Source: JAFGNV01 sp964612485
GTDB taxonomy: Bacteria; Chloroflexota; Anaerolineae; 4572-78; J111
Reading direction: 5' to 3'
DNA length: 64,000 nt
Assembly (NCBI GenBank): GCA_964612485.1
Contig: CAZTFF010000005.1
Location: 62,001-126,000 of the forward strand
Below are positions 8,161-17,070 of the stretch, in pieces (the first letter of the stretch is position 1; each line of letters begins with the position of its first letter). A program made the position numbers and the translations under genes. The notes below the pieces were generated by a model. It was given only the letters and a program-made list of their open reading frames with translations. It was not told the DNA's origin and searched no databases.

Positions 8161-9126
8161 TTATTTGCTCTCTCGCTTGGCGGGCAAATGGGGTGAGGTG
8201 ATATTGATACCGCTGGTATCCACCGGACGTTTGACCTCTTTGGTGGTCCAGGCAATATCCCACACCACATGGGTCCGTTTATGAAAACGGTAATCATACC
8301 AGCCCAGAACGCGGGAATATCCTTCGATGACGCCCAGGGCAAATAAAATCCAGATCAAGCGTAAGGCGCCAAAAATCTCATCCAGCGCCAATTTGGCCAG
8401 GCGCGTACCCCCCATGCTCGATACCTCGTAACCATATTTGGCTTTAAGGTATAAATGCCCGGCGTGGTTACGGCGGCGCTGTTTGATGAAATCGCTAACG
8501 GTTTCCGGCCCCATATTAAAAACCACGGCGTCGGGCGCGTATCGAACCTGCAAGCCCCGCTTGATGACCAATGCTTCGACAAAGGCTTCATCCATCGCCA
8601 CATCGGCCGGAATCTGGTCGAATACTTTGCGAAACGCGATCATTTCGCCCAGGCGCGGAATTTCCAAACAGAGTTGGTGTTCCATTTTTAAGCGCAAATG
8701 GGTGAGAAAACCAACCACGTGATCGGGGGTATTGACGGGAACCTTGTGCGCGCCGGTCATGCCCACCCCGGAGTCGGCAAACATACGGACCATATTTTCT
8801 ACCGCATCTTCATGGGGTACCGTATCCCCGCTTTCCAGCACGCAGATGTTTTCTGTGGCGTGTTTAAGGAAAACATTAATGGCGCTGGTTTTGCCTTCTC
8901 GTTTTTCCTGCACGTGCAACTGAATACGCGGTTCAAGAGCCGCAAATTTCTGGATGATGTCTACCGTGTGATCCGTACAGCCCGATGCCACCACAATGAT
9001 CTCGGTAATTTCAACCATATGGAGACGCTGTGTTAACATTGCTTCCAGAATCTGGGCAATGTTGGCTTCTTCGTTGTGGGCGGTAATGCCCACGCTGCAC
9101 TTAATGGTTTCAGGCTGTTCGATCAA
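8161..9126 (-). CDS. Glycosyltransferase family 2
   Basis: This 321-residue GT-A fold glycosyltransferase starts with VGITAHNEEANIAQILEAML and has the nucleotide-sugar region IIVVASGCTDHTVDII, an ESGD motif in the DXD position (about residue 98), and a QRRRNHAGH block resembling the QxxRW motif (about residue 222). A hydrophobic segment near residue 265 suggests membrane association. The start is a TTG at 9126 that overlaps the upstream gene by 17 nt; a GTG eleven codons later is an alternative. Donor and acceptor are unknown. It is followed by a flippase-like membrane protein, suggesting synthesis and transfer of a lipid-linked or surface glycan. Confidence 0.85.
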   Translation of the reverse strand: MIEQPETIKCSVGITAHNEEANIAQILEAMLTQRLHMVEITEIIVVASGCTDHTVDIIQKFAALEPRIQLHVQEKREGKTSAINVFLKHATENICVLESGDTVPHEDAVENMVRMFADSGVGMTGAHKVPVNTPDHVVGFLTHLRLKMEHQLCLEIPRLGEMIAFRKVFDQIPADVAMDEAFVEALVIKRGLQVRYAPDAVVFNMGPETVSDFIKQRRRNHAGHLYLKAKYGYEVSSMGGTRLAKLALDEIFGALRLIWILFALGVIEGYSRVLGWYDYRFHKRTHVVWDIAWTTKEVKRPVDTSGINITSPHLPAKRESK

Positions 9127-9529
9127 GGCGCTCAGACTCCGTTTCGGTTGGATCTTTTTCGGGCAGTTTTTTGGTCAATTTTATAAACAGAAACGATAAA
9201 AAACTGCCGGTGGCCATGCCAAAAGCAATGTAGAAATATTGCGGCCAAAGGCCGGGGATTTGGCCCAACCCCATCAAAACAGCCGGAATGATGGTCAAAC
9301 TACCAATGGTAAAGGCCAGCAGCACGCCTCGCACCGCCGAAAGATCCGGCGTCAGCATGCCAAACACGGCGAAGATGCCAACGCCAATGGTAATTAACCC
9401 AACCTGTAAGCCCCAGTAGGATAAAGTTAAAACGCCGTTGGCCCAATCTAAGAGTGTGACAATGATGACCAGAACCAGATAGAATAAAACAAAAGCGGCC
9501 CAGGAAGATCTAATATTTTGTAATGTCAT
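9110..9529 (-). CDS. Small four-helix membrane protein, unknown function
   Basis: A 139-residue protein with four clear hydrophobic segments (about residues 10-28, 38-58, 66-88 and 93-115) and a charged, hydrophilic C-terminal tail (KLTKKLPEKDPTETESERLD). I do not recognise a family. Its 3' end overlaps the start of the family 2 glycosyltransferase by 17 nt, so the two are translationally linked and probably form one transcription unit with the flippase-like gene. A partner role in glycan or lipid assembly is only an inference. Confidence 0.7.
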   Translation of the reverse strand: MTLQNIRSSWAAFVLFYLVLVIIVTLLDWANGVLTLSYWGLQVGLITIGVGIFAVFGMLTPDLSAVRGVLLAFTIGSLTIIPAVLMGLGQIPGLWPQYFYIAFGMATGSFLSFLFIKLTKKLPEKDPTETESERLDRTA

Positions 9530-9627
9530 TGCTTACCCCAGGGTACAATAATCCCACACAATGTGAAAGGATTTTACCATATTCACGGATTGTTGTAAAA
9601 GTTTGATAAAGACCGAAAAATTTTAGG

Positions 9628-9655
9628 TTGACAAGCCCTAGCCCTGTGATAAAAT
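9628..9655 (+). promoter_or_regulatory. Predicted promoter of the histidine kinase operon
   Basis: TTGACA (9628-9633), a 16-bp spacer and an extended -10 TGATAAAAT with TAAAAT at 9650-9655. It would give a 5' leader of about 150 nt before the kinase ATG at 9811. It is among the better sigma-70-like matches in the window. Confidence 0.7.
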
Positions 9656-9810
9656 ATTGGCAGGGGCAAATTTTTTTTACCAGCATTATTCACAAGGTCG
9701 AATTCCCACTTCCATCTTAAAACTTATCTTGCCTTTATTAAAATCTGTAGGTTGAGTGTGCCAGTCATTGGTTTACGTTATGGGGTAAACCGGGATCGGA
9801 TATCTTAAAA

Positions 9811-12285
9811 ATGCTAGGATATGTCCGAAAAACCTTTACCTATTTGAATTCTCAAATAAGGTTTAAGATTATATTCCCTTTTTTGTTGCTTACGGTTATT
9901 GTAGCTGCGTTGGGAACTTATTTCAGCGTGCGCTCGCTAACCGAGTCTTTAGATGAGCGTTTTACCCGGCAGCTTGTTGGCGCGGGCGGGCAGGTAACGG
10001 ATCAACTGGGGCAGCGAGAAGCAGCCCATCTGGCGCTGGCGCGGGCGGTTGCGTTTACACAGGGGATTGATCAGGCCCTTCTTAACAATGATCGCATGCA
10101 ATTGGAGGGGTTACTATTTCCCCTGGTAGCCAATGACGGCAAGATTGATCGAGTTGATGTGATCGACGCTGAACGACGCCCACTGGTAGGCATTTACCGG
10201 CCACCCGGCTCAAGAACTGTGGGAGATTACCGCGCGGCTGTCCAAACAAGCCTGCCGGATTCGGTGATCATCGACAGAGTATTGAGCGGCATGGTTGATG
10301 AACAGGGCGATAAATATATTGCGTTAACAACCATCGATGACCATGCCATGCTGGTAACAGTTGGCCCCATCAAACAAAACGATGAAGTAATCGGCGCTGT
10401 TTTGGTGGGCAGTTATGTTGACGATCTGCTTCGTTCTCTGAAACAAACAACTTTCGCCGACGTGAGTTTGTACAACCTGGAAGGTGAACTGGTCAGCACG
10501 ACTCTGCCGGTAGATGAAACAACCCGGCCGGTTATCTCGCTAGAGTCGCCCGATGTTCGTCCGATGGTGGCGCTGGAAGGAGAATACATCTCCCGCCGGT
10601 CGATTTCTTTGGAAGGGCGCGAGTACGATCTGCTTTACAGCGCTTTTTTTGCCAGGCAGGAGCCGCTTGTTATCTACTCCGTAGCGATGCCAACCGCTTT
10701 TATGGAAGCGCAGACCAACCAGGCCTTTATCCGCATGCTTTACCTGGTATTGCCGGCCTTGCTGTTGGTGTTTGGCATTGGTTATTTATTGACCTACGTA
10801 ATTACCAATCGATTGAAACAACTCATGGAAAACGCCCGCGCGGTTGCCAGCGGCGATTTTTCTCGTCGAACAAAAATTTCGTCGGGTGATGAAATTGGGC
10901 TGCTGGCCCGTTCTTTAGACGATATGACCGAAAGCCTGGCCGATTATACCAATACCTTGCAAGACAGAATTGATGAACTGATAGCACTTTATGAAAGCAG
11001 TTCCGCCGTCACCATTCGCTCCAGTTTGAATTTAGAATATGTATTGCTGGCTGTGACCAACAGCGTAAAAACAGCCGTGCGTGGTACAGAACAGGTGATC
11101 ATTCATTTGCTGGATGAGCAGCAGCAAACTTTACTTCCAAAAATCTCTTATCCTTCACTCAACGGGAAGGAGCCTTTGCCGGCCCTGAGATTCGATTCCC
11201 AACAGGGTTTGAAAAAATTCTTGGCGGTTATGTATCCTCAGGTTATGAATACGGCTGCCCTTAAAGCCTATGCCCGGGAACCGGTATCGCTCCAGGAAAC
11301 CACCGATTTGATCATAACGCCGCTGGTTGCCGGCCGGGAAACCATCGGCATGCTAACCCTGATACCGGAAGCCGGATACACCCCGGAGAATTTGTTGAAC
11401 GAAGATAGAAAACGTTTATTAAGTACGCTGGCCAATCAAACCGCTATTGCCGTAAAAAATGCTCAACTTTTCGAGGCGACTCAAGATGCTTATGAGGAGT
11501 TGCGCCGGTTAGATGATCTAAAAACAGAATTTATCAACATTGCCGCCCACGAGCTGCGGACGCCTTTAGGCGCAATGATGGGCTATGCCAGTTTCGCTCA
11601 AAAGCGAGTCCCGCCGGATTTACAGAAAACAATGGATTTCTTAATGGCCAGTACCCTGCGCATGCGCACCATGGTTGATGCCATGCTTACCATTCAACGC
11701 CTGGATGCAGGCACCGCTTTTGTGCGCGCCAGACCAACCGATCTTCGAAAAATTATCAACAAAACAATCGCCGATTTCCGGGCCATGGCAGAATTGCAAG
11801 ATAAAGACCTTTCATTCAACTATCCCGATACACTGCCATCTATCGAGGTAGACCCGGAGAAAATAGATTTGGTTTGTTCCAATCTGCTTTCCAATGCTAT
11901 CAAATTTACGCCTGAGGACGGCTGTATTGAGGTCAATATTATCGATGAAAAGGATTCGGTATTGATTACGGTTCGTGATACCGGCGTTGGTATTGCTGAA
12001 GCTGAACAAGAACGGATTTTTGACCGATTTTATCAGGTACCCGTCGATCATATTGCCGGGCATAGCGGCATGGGCATTGGCCTGACAACTGTCAAATATC
12101 TGGTTGAGCTTCACCAGGGACAGGTGTGGGTGAAAAGCCAGTTGGGCCAGGGCAGCACATTCTTTGTCAGATTGCCAAAAATATTTGAAGCTGCTCCTGA
12201 ACCACCATCGCCGCCAGAGTCCGAAGCGGTTCAACCATTATTACTTAAAACAGATATGTTGGCGGATGTAGAACAAAAAGGATAA
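9811..12285 (+). CDS. Membrane sensor histidine kinase (extracellular sensor-HAMP-GAF-HisKA-HATPase)
   Basis: An 824-residue sensor kinase. Transmembrane segment 1 is at about residues 20-42. An extracellular sensor of about 260 residues with a Cache-like layout follows, then transmembrane segment 2 at about 308-332, HAMP at about 335-385 (ITNRLKQLMENARAVASGDFS) and a divergent GAF-like region at about 400-545. The HisKA H-box is EFINIAAHELRTP with phospho-acceptor H580. The HATPase has N-box NLLSNAIKF, DTGVGIA and GMGIGLTTVK. It begins an operon with a PKD-repeat protein (4 bp downstream), a receiver-only regulator and a small Cys protein. The kinase therefore probably senses an envelope or external cue and phosphorylates the receiver encoded two genes later. 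The ligand is unknown. Confidence 0.9.
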   Translation: MLGYVRKTFTYLNSQIRFKIIFPFLLLTVIVAALGTYFSVRSLTESLDERFTRQLVGAGGQVTDQLGQREAAHLALARAVAFTQGIDQALLNNDRMQLEGLLFPLVANDGKIDRVDVIDAERRPLVGIYRPPGSRTVGDYRAAVQTSLPDSVIIDRVLSGMVDEQGDKYIALTTIDDHAMLVTVGPIKQNDEVIGAVLVGSYVDDLLRSLKQTTFADVSLYNLEGELVSTTLPVDETTRPVISLESPDVRPMVALEGEYISRRSISLEGREYDLLYSAFFARQEPLVIYSVAMPTAFMEAQTNQAFIRMLYLVLPALLLVFGIGYLLTYVITNRLKQLMENARAVASGDFSRRTKISSGDEIGLLARSLDDMTESLADYTNTLQDRIDELIALYESSSAVTIRSSLNLEYVLLAVTNSVKTAVRGTEQVIIHLLDEQQQTLLPKISYPSLNGKEPLPALRFDSQQGLKKFLAVMYPQVMNTAALKAYAREPVSLQETTDLIITPLVAGRETIGMLTLIPEAGYTPENLLNEDRKRLLSTLANQTAIAVKNAQLFEATQDAYEELRRLDDLKTEFINIAAHELRTPLGAMMGYASFAQKRVPPDLQKTMDFLMASTLRMRTMVDAMLTIQRLDAGTAFVRARPTDLRKIINKTIADFRAMAELQDKDLSFNYPDTLPSIEVDPEKIDLVCSNLLSNAIKFTPEDGCIEVNIIDEKDSVLITVRDTGVGIAEAEQERIFDRFYQVPVDHIAGHSGMGIGLTTVKYLVELHQGQVWVKSQLGQGSTFFVRLPKIFEAAPEPPSPPESEAVQPLLLKTDMLADVEQKG

Positions 12286-12289
12286 CCCT

Positions 12290-15200
12290 GTGCAGCATCA
12301 GACCGTGAAGACGGAGCCTGATAATTGGATAAAACGCTGGCGCACCTTGCTCTTTGACCTGTGGATATTTTTGATTCTTATCCCCATCGGCTTATTAATT
12401 ATTTTTGCCGCCGCAGCAATCGCCATGCAGCGGAACGACTATGTCTGGCTGCCGGTTCGTTTGATGGCGCAGTCGTCCGGTAATTATCGGGTTGATGCGG
12501 CCCAGTCTCTCAGATTAGCGCCGGTTGATCCCAAAATTATCGACGCAGTAAAACAGGATTTAAGAAAAACAGGGGGCCAAATACCTGATACAAACCAAAG
12601 TATCACTGAAACAATTCCCCCCGCCACCGTAGAACCAACGCCTACCCCTGAACCGCTTCTGGAACTTATTGTTGATGCGGGAGGCACCTACCAGGGCCTT
12701 GAAGGAACCCCCATTCCCTTATCGGCCAGAATTCTCAACGGTCTCGGAACTGTTGTGCCCGCCTCGGTTGCCTTTACCTGGGATCTGGATGGGGATGGCG
12801 TGTTTGATGATGCCTCCGGACGTCAAATAAATGCCGTTTTTGTTGACGAAGGCGAATATCCGGTCAGCGTCCGGGCCAGAGATTGGCTGGGTCGTATTAC
12901 CAGTAGCAGCGCTGTGGTTTTTGTTACCAATGTGGCCCCGGTGGTGGAGATACAGAATCCCGGTACCGTAGAAGAAGCCCAAGCAATTTCTTTTCAGGCT
13001 ACTGCTCACGATCCCGGACAGGATGTACTGTTGTACACCTGGGATTTTGGCGATGGCAGCCCCCCCGTTGCCAATACCTTGAATCCTTCCCATACCTATA
13101 ACGATAATGGCGATTACGAAGTCCGGCTTCGAGTTCAAGATAATGACGACGGCCTGGGCGAAGACGTGCTGCGGGTTCGCGTGGAAAATTCTCCGCCTCA
13201 AGTAGACGCTGGAGAGGATCAAATTGTTGAAGAGGCGGAAACCGTGCTCTTGCGTGGAAGCGCGAATGATCCTGCCGGAGATTTCGACAACCTCTCTTAT
13301 GCCTGGGATCTGGATTTCAACGGCACCTTTACCCCCGATGTTGATGGGGCAGAGGTATCGGCTACTTATGCTGATGGCCCGACCACCGTAGTGGCGGCCC
13401 TGCGGGTAAGAGATGAAGATGGCGGGGAAGCCTTTGATATGGTTAACATCACCGTCAATAATGTGCCGCCCCGGATTACGGCCGTTTCCAACACCGGCCC
13501 GGTTGGCGAAGGTGCCGAGCTTGAAGTGCAGGTTTCCGCCACCGATGTAGACGCGGATGTGCTGACCTATAACTTTGATTGGAACAACGACGGCCAGTTT
13601 GAGACCACCAGCAGCGCCCCTACCATATCGCACATCTGGACAAATCAGGGAGATTTCACCATCGGTATCCAGGCAGCGGATGACGACGGCGGGCAGGTGT
13701 TTACCACCACCACAGTTGGTATTTTGAATGTCCCCCCCACGGCGGTGGCCCTTGGCCCGGCAGCGCCTCGCCTGGAAGGCGCCACCGTACAATTTTCCAG
13801 CGACGGAACCTTTGATCCGGGCGATGATGTTTTAACTTACACCTGGGCTTTTGGTGATGGAACGCAATCCAATCTGGCCAATCCCACCCACGTTTACGCC
13901 GACAATGATGCCTATACCGCCACATTGACCGTTAGCGACGATAGCGGCGCCGGCGATACACAGGCCGTTGCCGTCAACATTCTAAATGCAAATCCTACGG
14001 CCAACGCCGGCGCGGACCTCACCGTAAACGAGGGCGAAACCCTCACCTTCAATGGCCGGGCCACCGATCCCGGTTCCGACGATACGTTGCGCTATGCCTG
14101 GGATTTCACCTATGAAGCCCCAGCGTCTAATTTTGTTGTACAGGACACAGGACAAACCGTACAATGGCCCAATAACGAAAACTTGGAAGGCCCGGCCACT
14201 TACATTGTTGCGCTGCGGGTACAGGATGATGATTATCCCTTTTCTACCGCGCAGGGGGGCGAAATCGGCCAGCATATTGATACCCTGAGAGTCACAGTCA
14301 GAAATGTGCCGCCGCTGGTTGAAGCCGGTTCATACAACGGCGTAGAAATTGCTCCGGTTGATCTGACCGGTTCGGCCACAGATGTTGCCTGGGATATTCT
14401 CACCTATGATTGGGATGTTGATAACGACGGTGTATTTGATCGTTCGGGGCAAACCATAGCCCATACCTGGCCCGTGGCAGGAAATTATGTGGTCACACTG
14501 CGGGTAACTGATGATGACGGCGGCATAGGCTTTGATACGGCCCCCGTCACTATTGGAAATGCCGATCCCACTGCCGAAGCGAACGGCCCCTACACCACCG
14601 ACGTCAACCTGCCCGTCACCCTCAGCGCCGCGGGCAGCGCAGACCCCACCGGCGATCCGTTAACCTATCGGTGGGATTTTGGCGATGGTTCTCCGCCGGT
14701 TATCACCAATGTCCTCACCGTAACGCACATCTATTTGGATGATAATATTTATACCGCCATTTTAACCGCTGACGATGGACGCGGCGGCAGCGATACGGAC
14801 ACCGCGCAAGTTACGGTTCAAAATTTACCGCCGACTGCGATGGCCACAGCCGTTCCCTCCACAACCGTTGAGGGCGGAACGGTTACATTTGATGGAACCG
14901 GGTCCAGTGATCCCGGATTGTACGATACGCTTACGTACCGTTGGGATTTTGGCGATGGTACTCCTGGCGTTATGGGTATCACCACCACGCATGCTTACAT
15001 GGATGAGGGGCTGTATCTGGCCCTGCTAACCGTTACCGACGATGCCGGTGATTCCGGCAGCGATACGGCGCCGGTTTCCGTGCAAAATATTGCGCCCACG
15101 GCAGTGGCGGTAGCCAATCCGGCGCTGACTTTTGAAGGATCGCTCATCACATTTGATGGGTCCGGTTCTAGCGATCCCGGCGCGGATACCCTGGCCTACC

Positions 15201-16246
15201 AGTGGAATTTTGGCGATGGCAGCACCGGCAGCGGGGTCAGCCTTACCCACGCTTACCCGGATAACGCCGTTTACACCGCCATCCTTACCGTAACTGATGG
15301 AGATGGCGGCATTAGTACAGCTACCCTGACCGTTACCACGGTGAACACATCACCCCATGCCATTGTTAATATTACGCCGGGCGTTGTTTATGAAGGCGAT
15401 CTTGTAACCTTTGATGGCAGCGGATCCAATGATCCCGGCAGCGGCGATACCCTGACCTATGATTGGGATTTTGGCGATGGCACTACCGCCTCCGGCGTTA
15501 CGGCAACCCATACATTTGGCGCTGAAGGCGTCTACACAACCACTTTCCGCGTTGCCGATGATGATGGCGCGGCGGTTACTCGCACCACCGTTCTTACCGT
15601 GCAAAATGCTGCGCCCACCGCCCTGGCTGCGCTCACGCCGGCCTCCGCAGGGGAGGGCGAAACCATTACCTTTGATGCCGGCGCATCCACCGACCCCGGC
15701 GGGGATCCGTTGTCTTATCGATGGGATTTTGGGGATGGCCGCCCGCCCGCCGCCGGGATAGTGGTGACGCACGCCTATCTGGACGACGGAGCATTCACCG
15801 CCACCTTAACCGTAACCGATACAGCCGGTGCCGCCGATACGCAGGTGATTCCGTTAGTCGTTGCCAACCGGCCGCCCACGCTTGATGCCGGCGGGCCTTA
15901 TTCAACAACCGTTGGCGTGCCGGTCCAACTGAGCGGCAGCGCCGGGGATGTCTTGTCCGACACGCTAACCTATGCCTGGGATCTGAACAACGACAACACC
16001 TTTGAAACAGCCGGGCAAATCGTAACATTTACCAATGTGATCACCACCGGCACTTTTACCGTGACCCTGCAAGTTGACGATAGTGACGGCGGCATTGTAA
16101 CCGATAGCACGACGATTCAGATCAACAGTATTATTCCCATCTCTGTGCCGGCGTTGTTATATTTCTTTTTAAGAAATCGGCATTCAAAAAAGAAGAGAAA
16201 AAATTCTCCTGATGAAGAGGAACGAAAAAATGACAAGCGGTTTTAA
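12290..16246 (+). CDS. Large membrane-anchored protein with 13 tandem PKD domains
   Basis: A 1318-residue protein starting at GTG 12290, four bases after the kinase stop and behind an AAGGA motif. A cytoplasmic N-terminus of about 25 residues leads to a transmembrane helix (FDLWIFLILIPIGLLIIF, about 23-45) and a Pro/Thr-rich spacer. About 13 PKD domains of about 85-105 residues follow (about 122-1280), many with the signature WDFGDG and YTATLTV-like strands. The end has a hydrophobic stretch (about 1283-1296) and a very basic/charged tail (RNRHSKKKRKN), so both ends may be membrane-anchored. PKD domains are extracellular Ig-like modules for binding or spacing. No catalytic domain is visible. 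Its position between a kinase and a receiver suggests a co-sensor or an envelope structure controlled by the pair. Similar repeats may recombine. Confidence 0.88.
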   Translation: MQHQTVKTEPDNWIKRWRTLLFDLWIFLILIPIGLLIIFAAAAIAMQRNDYVWLPVRLMAQSSGNYRVDAAQSLRLAPVDPKIIDAVKQDLRKTGGQIPDTNQSITETIPPATVEPTPTPEPLLELIVDAGGTYQGLEGTPIPLSARILNGLGTVVPASVAFTWDLDGDGVFDDASGRQINAVFVDEGEYPVSVRARDWLGRITSSSAVVFVTNVAPVVEIQNPGTVEEAQAISFQATAHDPGQDVLLYTWDFGDGSPPVANTLNPSHTYNDNGDYEVRLRVQDNDDGLGEDVLRVRVENSPPQVDAGEDQIVEEAETVLLRGSANDPAGDFDNLSYAWDLDFNGTFTPDVDGAEVSATYADGPTTVVAALRVRDEDGGEAFDMVNITVNNVPPRITAVSNTGPVGEGAELEVQVSATDVDADVLTYNFDWNNDGQFETTSSAPTISHIWTNQGDFTIGIQAADDDGGQVFTTTTVGILNVPPTAVALGPAAPRLEGATVQFSSDGTFDPGDDVLTYTWAFGDGTQSNLANPTHVYADNDAYTATLTVSDDSGAGDTQAVAVNILNANPTANAGADLTVNEGETLTFNGRATDPGSDDTLRYAWDFTYEAPASNFVVQDTGQTVQWPNNENLEGPATYIVALRVQDDDYPFSTAQGGEIGQHIDTLRVTVRNVPPLVEAGSYNGVEIAPVDLTGSATDVAWDILTYDWDVDNDGVFDRSGQTIAHTWPVAGNYVVTLRVTDDDGGIGFDTAPVTIGNADPTAEANGPYTTDVNLPVTLSAAGSADPTGDPLTYRWDFGDGSPPVITNVLTVTHIYLDDNIYTAILTADDGRGGSDTDTAQVTVQNLPPTAMATAVPSTTVEGGTVTFDGTGSSDPGLYDTLTYRWDFGDGTPGVMGITTTHAYMDEGLYLALLTVTDDAGDSGSDTAPVSVQNIAPTAVAVANPALTFEGSLITFDGSGSSDPGADTLAYQWNFGDGSTGSGVSLTHAYPDNAVYTAILTVTDGDGGISTATLTVTTVNTSPHAIVNITPGVVYEGDLVTFDGSGSNDPGSGDTLTYDWDFGDGTTASGVTATHTFGAEGVYTTTFRVADDDGAAVTRTTVLTVQNAAPTALAALTPASAGEGETITFDAGASTDPGGDPLSYRWDFGDGRPPAAGIVVTHAYLDDGAFTATLTVTDTAGAADTQVIPLVVANRPPTLDAGGPYSTTVGVPVQLSGSAGDVLSDTLTYAWDLNNDNTFETAGQIVTFTNVITTGTFTVTLQVDDSDGGIVTDSTTIQINSIIPISVPALLYFFLRNRHSKKKRKNSPDEEERKNDKRF

Positions 16247-16679
16247 CCCAAACCTGATTTCTGAGCAGGCGTTACGTTACTTTGAAAAAAACAAAAATGT
16301 TTTGGTGATCGAAGATGATGCCATCATGGGGCAGATGGTCTCAAATATTTTGAGTGATGTTGGTTTTGATGTGGTATCGGCAGCCAATGGCCGCCTTGCC
16401 TTTGAAAAGTTGAGGCAGAATCCCATCGACTTTATTATGTTAGACCTCCTGCTGCCGGAAATGAGCGGCTTTGACATCTATGAAAAATTACAGGCTGATC
16501 CTGAAACTAAAAATATTCCGGTGATGATTATCACCGCCTGGGCCGACTCAAATCATATGGAGCGAGCCTCTGAGTTGGGTATAAAACATTTCCTGGCCAA
16601 ACCATTCACCGAAGATGAACTTTTACTGGCAATTCTTACCTTGTTAGTGGATAGCGCCCATTCCAAAAAAGTGTCATAG
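16230..16679 (+). CDS. Response regulator, receiver domain only
   Basis: A 149-residue protein with a single CheY-like receiver: acidic pocket VIEDD (about 27-30), phospho-acceptor D72 in IMLDLLLPEMSG, T/W switch region MIITAWADS and the conserved lysine in FLAKPF. There is no output domain, so it acts by protein contact. The ATG at 16230 is preferred over 16212 because AAGAGG lies nine bases upstream; with either start it overlaps the end of the PKD gene, indicating translational coupling. It is the likely partner of the kinase at 9811. Confidence 0.9.
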   Translation: MTSGFNPNLISEQALRYFEKNKNVLVIEDDAIMGQMVSNILSDVGFDVVSAANGRLAFEKLRQNPIDFIMLDLLLPEMSGFDIYEKLQADPETKNIPVMIITAWADSNHMERASELGIKHFLAKPFTEDELLLAILTLLVDSAHSKKVS

Positions 16680-16709
16680 CTTACGCGTTTAGTTACTGTG
16701 GAGAATATT

Positions 16710-17066
16710 ATGAACAATTCAAAACACGTTTATTTGACCATCGACTGGCAAGAACAAAATGTAATTGATAACACAAACCGCCGGCAGATATGGGAAAAAC
16801 AGCGCCGGGTTCTCTCGATTGATGATCTTATTGAAGTGTTACCCTGTAGTAATCCCGACTGCGAAGGCGGTGGGTTTGAAATTGGCGATAGAATCCGGGA
16901 TCTTTTGGCTCAGGGTAAAGATAGCGAACAAAATTCATTAATTTGCCGCAACGCCATCCACCCCGACCGAAACAAACGCTGTTTGCATACGATTATTTAT
17001 TCCATCGCTTGCATCCGTCCTTACCAGCGCGAGTCCCTTAAAACGTCGATAGATAAAGCTGCTTGA
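16710..17066 (+). CDS. Small cysteine-containing protein, unknown
   Basis: A 118-residue hydrophilic protein, last gene of the kinase-PKD-receiver operon. ATG 16710 has GTGGAG six bases upstream, which decides the start. It has five cysteines: CSNPDC (spacing C-x4-C) and later C..C..C with histidines around NRKRCLHTIIYSIAC. They could form one zinc site, but this is not a known ribbon pattern to me. No signal peptide or membrane segment is seen. The family is not recognised. It ends 4 bp before the stop of the convergent GAP1-like gene. Confidence 0.65.
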   Translation: MNNSKHVYLTIDWQEQNVIDNTNRRQIWEKQRRVLSIDDLIEVLPCSNPDCEGGGFEIGDRIRDLLAQGKDSEQNSLICRNAIHPDRNKRCLHTIIYSIACIRPYQRESLKTSIDKAA

Positions 17067-17070
17067 TTTA

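Noticed and set aside
12719..13792. Open frame of 357 codons on the - strand inside the PKD gene
   Set aside because: It mirrors the repetitive PKD-coding DNA; the PKD frame has clear repeated domains, this one none.
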